A stretch of DNA of 64,000 bases, taken from contig CM055318.2 of assembly GCA_029255685.2 (NCBI GenBank), positions 15,381,001 to 15,445,000 of the forward strand, given 5' to 3'. This stretch comes from Silene conica. Its lineage: Eukaryota > Streptophyta > Magnoliopsida > Caryophyllales > Caryophyllaceae. Position 1 is the stretch's first letter. Each line of letters starts with the position of its first letter. A program made the translations under genes and the position numbers. Shown one piece after another: positions 57,666-64,000 of the stretch. The notes beneath the pieces were generated by a model. It ran no database searches, was not told the origin of the DNA, and saw only the letters and a program-made list of their open reading frames with translations.

Positions 57666-57935
57666 TGCGGACGGTATTAATTAGATTTGCATTAACACTA
57701 CATACCAACAACTACAAATTAAACATAAATTTAAGAGAAATAAAATGTACAATTTAGGTAAGATTTGAGGAAATTTTGGGGGATATTAGAAGAATATGAA
57801 AGAGAGTTTGGGGGTTGATGAAAGAGGTAAATGAAAAAATTTGGGTAACTAAAGAAATATGCAAGCTAAGGGTATATCGGTCAATTTTGTTAAAAACTGA
57901 CCGAAAACGTCATCCTGGTGCAATTTTAAAAGAAA
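57666..57935. other. Spacer, no gene seen
   Basis: AT-rich with a few purine-rich stretches. Nothing recognisable. Confidence 0.4.
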
Positions 57936-58802
57936 AGTAAGTGAGTTACTCCTCCTATCACCAATTAGTTTTAGGATGGAACCTCACTTGCTTATGGGCC
58001 GGTCTCATACACCTAATTCTATAAGCCCGCTGCGGGGGACTCAACAAGTGGTCTCAAAGTTGACGGTTCGGCTTTAGACATCAAGGTGCAATGTGGTGAC
58101 GGTGCTCGAGATGGCGCGGAGTAACGTCGTGTTGATGAGTAGCACTACCGTTGGACTCTCTCCCTTGGTTGACCGGAGATGCGGAGTAGTATCGTGCGGA
58201 GTAGCCTGGTCGGCCCGACACTGGGTTGTGTCGAGATGGCGTAGAGTGGTGACGGTGCTCGAGATGGCGCAGAGTAGCGTCGTGGTTGCAGAGTAGCACC
58301 ACCGTTGGACTCTCTCCCTTGGTTGACTAGAGATGCGGAGTAGCATCGTGCGGAGTAGTCTGGTCGGCATGACACGGGGTTGTGTCGAGATGGCGCTGAG
58401 TGGTGACGGTGCTCGAGATGGCGCAGAGTAGCGTCGTGGTTGCAGAGTAGCACCACCGTTGGACTCTCTCTCTTGGTTGACCAGAGATGCGGAGTAGAAT
58501 CGTGCGGAGTAGCCTGGTTGGCCCGACACGGGTTGTGTCGGGTGCGGAGTAGCACCAAGCGAGGGGGAGTTTCGGCGCCCACACATGTAAAAGGGAGAGA
58601 TTATTATTGAGGTCTCTTCCCATATGTGTGTGAGGGACATTATCTCATATCGGTAGAATAATAGTGAAGGGACTAGCTTATAAGTAAATGACCTACTCCT
58701 CCCCTCCTATCACTAATTGACTTTAGGATGAGACCTTACTTGATTATGGACTGGTCTCATGATATGCACCTAATTTTATAAACCCGATGCTGAAGACTCA
58801 AC
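57936..58802. mobile_element. TRIM-like short LTR element (left LTR truncated)
   Basis: The block ctcctatcaccaattagttt..ggactcaaca (57950-58047) recurs as cctcctatcactaattgact..gaagactcaaca (58702-58802). The right block can be extended to a TG start at about 58625 (tgtgtgagggacattatctc + atatcgg), resembling plant LTRs that begin near '..cacatcgg'. Between the two blocks lies a GC-rich tandem array. Short LTRs without coding sequence suggest a TRIM. No primer site was confirmed. Confidence 0.45.
58085..58565. repeat. GC-rich 153/154-bp tandem array, about 3 copies
   Basis: gtgacggtgctcgagatggc recurs at 58096, 58249 and 58403 (periods 153 and 154). Each unit contains gttggactctctcccttggt and gcggagtagcctggtcggcc plus smaller gatggcg/gagtag sub-repeats. 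It stands out from the AT-rich surroundings. Long open frames on the minus strand are by-products of the repetition. Confidence 0.9.
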
Positions 58803-59710
58803 ATGTTGTAACCGATATTTGTTTTAACAGAGACTATTTTAACTTAAATATTCATAGTCATTTTCATTCATTCATTCATTTAATTTATCTGTACATAGAT
58901 GGGAATTAATGTGCATTGATATGTTGTTTTCAAGGTTCGAGTCATACAAAAGTTATTTACACAGTTTTTAGCTTTAGTCTCTTCCAACATTATTACTTTA
59001 TTGATATATAAGTGTGTGATGCGTGAATCTTAAGATTTATTGCATCAGTGCAATTGCAACACATTTTTAGACGTCCATAAAGAAAAATATTGTTTTTTTT
59101 ATTTTTCATAAGGTAAGAAAATTATAACAGAGTTATTGAATTTAGAATTATGAAACTCGTTTAAATTAAAGGAGAATATGTTCATATACATAAAAGTGTT
59201 TTTCATATCCATATTACATAAACAAAAGAAAATTAATTGATCTACTATAGTATGGAACCATTGTTAATCGGTTATTGAGTCAAGATTTATGAGACTTGTT
59301 TAATAAGCCACAATAAAGTGATGTTTAATTAAGAGGTCGATCATAATATGTTGGTCGATTGACATAAAATGTTTCATATTTTATAAATCGAAGAACTTGA
59401 TTGGTCTCTTAAGATATATAATCATTGATTGGATTTAACCATCAAGTAACTTATTTGTTTGGGTTAGATTATTATTCTTATCTCTTAGTATCAAGTCTAC
59501 TAACCGTGATGGCTCAGGTGATAAGATTTATTAAAGTAAAGAGAATATAAAAGAATTGGTTTGAACGACCTCGACCATCAATTTACACAATAACATTCTT
59601 ACAATTCAAAGTCACAAACTCGAAATTGTTGGTTTAGGCCTATAGAGTAAACTTTTAGTTTTTAGGTAAAATGAATTGGTTATGGTTGTGTTACACATGG
59701 TACAGTAAAT
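58803..59710. other. AT-rich intergenic, no gene seen
   Basis: A cattcattcattcatt microsatellite at 58864-58880; otherwise nothing recognisable. Confidence 0.4.
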
Positions 59711-60077
59711 TTCTCTTGTGATGGATTTATCCGTCGTAAATTTGTATTGGGTCAAGTTTTCCCACCTAAATATATAAGACAAAATATAAAAAGTCCCAAA
59801 TGCCTCGTCTTTTCCTATCCAAGCAGTGGCGGACTCAGGATTTTTGTGCTAGGGGCACAAATTTTTTTTGACGCGTTATATACGTGTGTTTAAGGAAATA
59901 TTTTTATATTTTAAATTTTTTTCCTATATTAATTAACTAGTGTAACCCCCGTGAAAAATCACGGGGTTGTGTACACTTATTTTGAAAGACAACAACGGTA
60001 AATTCATTTTATTATATAGCACTTCTATTTATTCGAACAATTTGATTTTTAACGGGATGTTTGCATATAAGATATGT

Positions 60078-60236
60078 TCAGTCAAAAGGTGAATATCCTA
60101 GTGCACTAATTTTCGAATATCTGTTAGCAATCATGAAAATATCTGGATTAATTATGATAACATTAATGGTGCACTAATTTTCGAATATCTGTTAGCAATC
60201 ATGAAAATATTTGGATTAATTATGATAACATTAATG
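60078..60236. repeat. Tandem duplication of about 67 bp
   Basis: gtgcactaattttcgaatat, ctgttagcaatcatgaaaat, ttggattaattatgataaca and ttaatg occur twice in a row (from about 60101 and 60168). Confidence 0.85.
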
Positions 60237-60433
60237 AATAAGGTATATAAGAAAAAACAATAAACGATTAAAAAAGATTATATAATTAATAATGAGTAAT
60301 TTGGAAAGTTATTGTCTTGTGATGAATTGGTGACAGAACTTAAGTTGACGGACAAATAGGACGAAGAAATAACTAATCAGGTAGAAATATAAATTAAATG
60401 GGTGTATTAAAATTCGATAATGTAGGACAAAAA

Positions 60434-60640
60434 TTACAGTTTCTCGAAAACCTCCTTGTAAACAACATTCGTTGTTGTATTAGTCATTCCTCCTTCTTCA
60501 TCAAGAAGTAGCACTTTTAAACCTTTCTTACTCGTAACCCTAGATATAGCAACGTACAACTGACCATGGGTAAAGACTGGTCTTAGAAGATAAAGTCCAA
60601 CACTGGATAGAGATTGACCCTGACTTTTGTTAATAGTATA
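60434..60640 (-). pseudogene. Helitron helicase (PIF1-like), C-terminal fragment
   Basis: The minus strand reads [15 protein letters not shown], then [35 protein letters not shown] and KEVFEKL before TAA at 60434-60436. This is the conserved C-terminal end of plant Helitron helicases (INKSQGQ; GQLYVA(I/V)SRV; TxNVVYKEV(F/L)). Upstream of YTINKSQ the frame runs into AT-rich sequence without the Walker A, Rep or remaining helicase motifs. It is therefore a remnant of about 68 residues at the 3' side of the element, where the helicase gene ends in autonomous plant Helitrons. Confidence 0.88.
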
Positions 60641-60736
60641 TATGATAGATGATGTTTATTTAATAAAAAAATGTATACATATTAATTATGTACCGAGTTG
60701 TTTATTTAATGGAAAAAAAAACAGGTTTTGACAAAA

Positions 60737-62540
60737 TTACCAAATGTGATCGTGCTGAATGGAGTTGTGGGTGTTGAGCTGGAATGTTTTTTTGTCAATC
60801 CTACTATGAGATAACATAAGCTTCCTCTTCCGCCTTGCTAACTTAGATGCCTCCTGCATTTGGGTTAAGACACTATACTGTCCCGTGACAACTTGGACAC
60901 TTCCATTAGATCTCTTTAGGGACAATTTACCTTTCCACTGTTTCTTAGATGTTTGTGCAGTGAGGTATTCGTTTACACCTTTTTCCAACTGAAAATCTAT
61001 AATATATTTCCATCATTAACATTTGGATTATAATTAGGACAATAGTTGTAAGCTGATTTTTTGTTCAAAAGGGGAAAAGAAAATAATCATTCCAATAATT
61101 GCTTATAGAGGCTGCCATCAGTTTGCTTTTCGCTTGATCTGGAACAAATTTAAAAGATTGTGTAAAATCAATTACTTTGACATCATTTGTCAAGGCAAAT
61201 AATTATTGAATCTCACACATATATAACGTAAAAACATTAATGTGCAAGATTTGTTTTTCGAAATTAAAACAAATCCTTGAATTGGCAGACGTACCAGAAT
61301 CATGTTGATACAGTGCTGATTTACCCTTGTTTGGTTGAACTGGTGATCTAATTTGTATATTTGGAGGTGGTTGTAAAGCTTGAGTAAAATAAATCGGAGA
61401 AAAATATTTAATTATTTAATGTGTAACATAATATTAATATTTGGATGTGGTTTGAAAGCACGAATAATATAAATCGGATATAAATAATAAACAGTATGCA
61501 GTACATAATAACTTTTTATTTAAGAGCCACTCTTTGTAACACATGGTTATTTGGATGTAATTTGTGATTGATAAATGTCTTTTTATTGATAGAAAATACC
61601 TTAAATATAGACACGTACCAGTTTGGGATTGATACAAAGGTGATTTGCCCTTGTTTTGTTGAATTGATGTTTGCCTTTGAATGTTCACATGTGTTTGAAT
61701 TACTTGTGTAAAATAGATAAATAAAACATCAACTAAGGTGTAGAAATAGATAAGTAAGAATGTGACAAAAGTAAGTATTTTGCAATCTGTTTTTTTCACA
61801 TGTATACATAACATTTTTTTTCACGGCAAATAATTAGTTGGAGGCACGTACCATTTTGGGATGGATAGAATGTTGCTTTACCAGTAGTAGGTCGGGATGA
61901 TGATGGCACTTGAATGTGTGGATTTGGTTGAAAAGCTTGGGAAAAATCAATCACTGCAACATAATATCGTGTAGACTAAAACAATATGTATAAGAGGAAA
62001 ATAATTAAGCTGATTAAATAAATCGAAGCAACGTACCAGATTGATGTTGATAAAATGGTGCTTTACCCTTATCTTTTTGAATCGATGTTTGCCTTTGAAT
62101 CTCTGTAGGTGTTTGAATTACTTGCGTAAAATCTAACAATTAAACATCAATTAAGGTGTACAAATAGATAAGTAAGAATGTGAGATAATTAAGTCTTTTG
62201 CAATCTGTTTTTTTCACATGTATACATAATATTATTTTATCACACCAAATAATTAGTTTGAGGCATATACCATTCTGAGATGGATATAATGTTGCTTTAC
62301 CAGTCCTAGGTCGGATTGATGATGACACTTGAATGTATGGAGTTGGTTGAAAAGCTTGCGAAAATTCAATCATTGCAACATAAAATCGTGTAAACTAAAA
62401 AAGTATGTATATGAAGAAAATAATTAAGGTTGCAAAAAATCAATCACTACAAAATAAAATGGTGTAGACTAAAACAGTATGTATATGACGAAAATACATA
62501 AGCTAATTAAATAAACCGAAGTCACGTACCAGATTGATGT
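60737..62540 (-). CDS. Unrecognised multi-exon gene fragment with duplicated small exons, carried by the Helitron
   Basis: On the minus strand, five modules of about 100-105 nt, each followed by a g|gta(c/t) donor, share a pattern Q-x-P-x-IQ..KGKA-x-(L/F)Y-x-x-Q-x-G. They lie at about 62271-62370, 62038-62135, 61853-61955, 61616-61715 and 61294-61400. They fall into two alternating types: FSQAFQP..RPTTGKATFYPSQNG and FTQVIQT..KGK(A/S)PxYQ. A final exon at 60737-60988 (EKGVNEYLTAQTSKKQWKGK.., basic KLARRKRKLML) follows an acceptor. One module (62271-62370) has lost its AG acceptor (gttgcaatg versus gttgcagtg). I do not recognise the protein. It could be the tail of a Helitron-associated RPA-like gene or a captured host gene. 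No start codon was identified. Confidence 0.5.
61612..62400. repeat. Tandem duplication of a two-exon unit, period about 420 bp
   Basis: 61612-61990 and about 62034-62400 repeat the same order of exon, intron, exon. The intron text agataagtaagaatgtga, gcaatctgtttttttcacat and gtatacataa is shared. This explains the alternating exon types of the gene fragment. Confidence 0.8.
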
Positions 62541-63085
62541 TTAGGGAATCTCGGTTTAAACTGTTTTTATGAACAAAATTTAGGGAATCTCGGTTTAGTG
62601 GACTTCTACTGAGTAATGAGATGACGGCCTGATTCTAGGTAATCTCGGTTACTAATGTACTTAAAATATATACAAAAGTTACTAATGTACTTAAAATGGA
62701 TAAATTTATTTTGTATATATTTTACTATGAAATATTTCTTATTTATGGAATGGAATATTTAGGGAATCTCGGTTTAGTGGTCTTCTATTGAGTAATGATT
62801 ATAATAATAATAATAATATTATAATATTATAATATATAAAAATATATGACTTGGCATAAATTAAGGGTTCTCATTGGTCTACAAAACTGATTTTTGTGAG
62901 GGTGAATGTGAGTGCGAGAAAGAGTGAACGGTGGAATATTATTGCGCCACGTATGCAGTTATACATTTTGCTTTTATAGTAATAATGATATTTAAGTAAA
63001 AAAATGGGAAAAAAATTCAACTTATAGATATTTTTTTTCAAAACTAACATTTTTTTCTAAAATACTACGGAGTACGGAGTATATA

Positions 63086-63260
63086 TACAAATAATGACTT
63101 AAAGTTGTAAAATATAATACATTTTGGTATAAAATTTATCAATAAATACAAGTGGTTCAATGGTTTAGAAACATAAAAACAATGACTTAAAGTTGTAGAA
63201 TATAATACATTTTTGTACAAAATTTATCAATAAATACAAGTGGTTCAATAGTTTAGAACT
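63086..63260. repeat. 88-bp tandem duplication in the hAT-type element
   Basis: aatgacttaaagttgt, aatataatacatttt, aaaatttatcaataaatac and aagtggttcaat occur twice in succession, with a few differences. Confidence 0.85.
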
Positions 63261-63500
63261 TGTCCTATAGTCTAAAGGTCCAAAAAATTTATCAATATTA
63301 TGTAGTTACATGGGATCAAACCTTCATCTCCTAGAGAGAAATTAATACCTCTACCAACTACGTCATTATAAGTATATGTCTACCTCGAAAATTTGATGGG
63401 GGGCACGTGCTCCCCGATCTCCCTAAATCCGCCCCTGTATCTAAGTGGGTAATATTTAACAATTGTAAATTTACGACAGATATGTCCGTCATAAATGAGA

Positions 63501-64000
63501 ATGCAAAACTATGGGATAAATGAAGCAGGTAGGTTAGCCATGTGTTTAGGAAGTTAGAATTAGTTAAGGCAGGAGGCAGAAGGGAAGCATGCAGAAATGG
63601 AAATGCAAGAAAAGCGGAAAAAGTTAGGTCAGACGTAAAAGCGGTCCCACAGAATTAACATTAGTCGATGCATGGGAATCCAACGCACAGCCCACTGCCC
63701 ACCATATGGCTGGGCTAAGTGCTTCATCCCTTTAATTCGTTTCAACCTCAAATCCATATTTTGGAGTCTTGTTAAACAATGTTGCATGCATATTTAATTA
63801 TATACCCACTTATACACATATACGGTTAATCATCATTAATATTTACAACAAGAATATTCCCAAGGCCACCATTTAGAGTTCATTAATATATATGATAAGT
63901 AAACATGTGTACAGATGTTGGTCATAATGCAATAAACATAGTGGGAATGAAAGATGGTTATAGTATACGATAATATGATAATATGATATGAAGTGAGTAC
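63501..64000. other. Right margin, no gene seen
   Basis: Mixed-composition DNA without a plausible coding frame or element end. A feature may continue beyond the window. Confidence 0.35.

Larger units (their letters stand above)
59937..62988 (-). mobile_element. Helitron (minus strand), 3.05 kb, with helicase remnant
   Basis: Left A|CTAG + tgtaacccccgtgaaaaatc + acggggttgtgta; right cttttatagtaataatga then T. It carries the end of a Helitron helicase (60434-60640) and a multi-exon minus-strand gene (60737-62540). It is the best candidate here for descent from an autonomous element, but the Rep domain and most of the helicase are absent. Confidence 0.8.
59824..63437. mobile_element. hAT-type element split by a Helitron
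   Basis: Left cagtggcggactcagga, right (complement) caggggcggatttaggga; flanking 8-mers tatccaag (59816-59823) and tatctaag (63438-63445) match at 7 of 8. Net length about 560 bp, non-coding. It contains an 88-bp tandem duplication at 63086-63260. Confidence 0.7.
59711..63500. mobile_element. MITE with gacgg ends, outer shell of a three-deep nest
   Basis: Left ttctcttgtgatggatttat + ccgtcgtaaattt, right (complement) ttctcatttatgacggacat + atctgtcgtaaattt. Net length about 175 bp after removing the hAT insertion. The end layout resembles the MITE at 9854. Confidence 0.55.

Noticed and set aside
58074-58640. 188-aa minus-strand open frame and overlapping frames
   Set aside because: They run through the 153-bp GC-rich tandem array. 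The translated text repeats with the DNA period and is open in several frames at once, as expected of a repeat and not a gene.

Overview
The window is nuclear DNA of a flowering plant, probably a eudicot. It is AT-rich, its genes carry GT..AG introns, and plant transposon families are stacked inside one another. Species cannot be read from the sequence. Only one host gene is recognisable, and it is broken. Almost everything else is mobile DNA.

Layout. 1-1600: an LTR-like fragment and a MITE. 1607-7831: a five-exon gene for the mitochondrial ATP synthase OSCP subunit, with two frameshifts, a nonsense codon and a 1-base deletion; its introns hold SINE pieces and MITEs, two of them hAT-type with 8-bp target duplications. 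7832-13822: MITEs, a 1.9-kb Helitron and featureless AT-rich DNA. 13823-19598: a Mutator-like element with decayed mudrA and plant-mobile-domain genes, whose long terminal inverted repeats are studded with palindromes.

19700-43071 is a four-deep nest: a Helitron, interrupted by a CACTA (En/Spm-type) element with an apparently intact six-exon TNP1-like gene, interrupted by a full Tekay-type chromovirus-lineage Ty3/Gypsy element (2295-bp LTRs, TSD ttact), interrupted in gag by an Athila/Tat-like gag-protease-only element (1547-bp LTRs, TSD gtgat). A later rearrangement copied about 803 bp of Tekay flank to a position just inside one Athila-like LTR and deleted the adjoining Athila-like sequence. 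The reading direction of the genes in these three inner elements is the minus strand.

43072-64000 is mostly Helitrons and MITEs. It includes a 3.7-kb hAT-type element (TSD gtaataat), a Harbinger-type MITE holding a Helitron with a precise 672-bp head-to-tail repeat, a TRIM-like element with a GC-rich 153-bp tandem array, and a MITE > hAT > Helitron nest. The last Helitron keeps the C-terminal end of a Helitron helicase plus an array of duplicated small exons of an unrecognised gene.

No tRNA, rRNA or CRISPR array was seen. Boundaries come from reading termini, target-site duplications and repeated blocks by eye. Family names rest on motifs remembered from those families, not on database searches.
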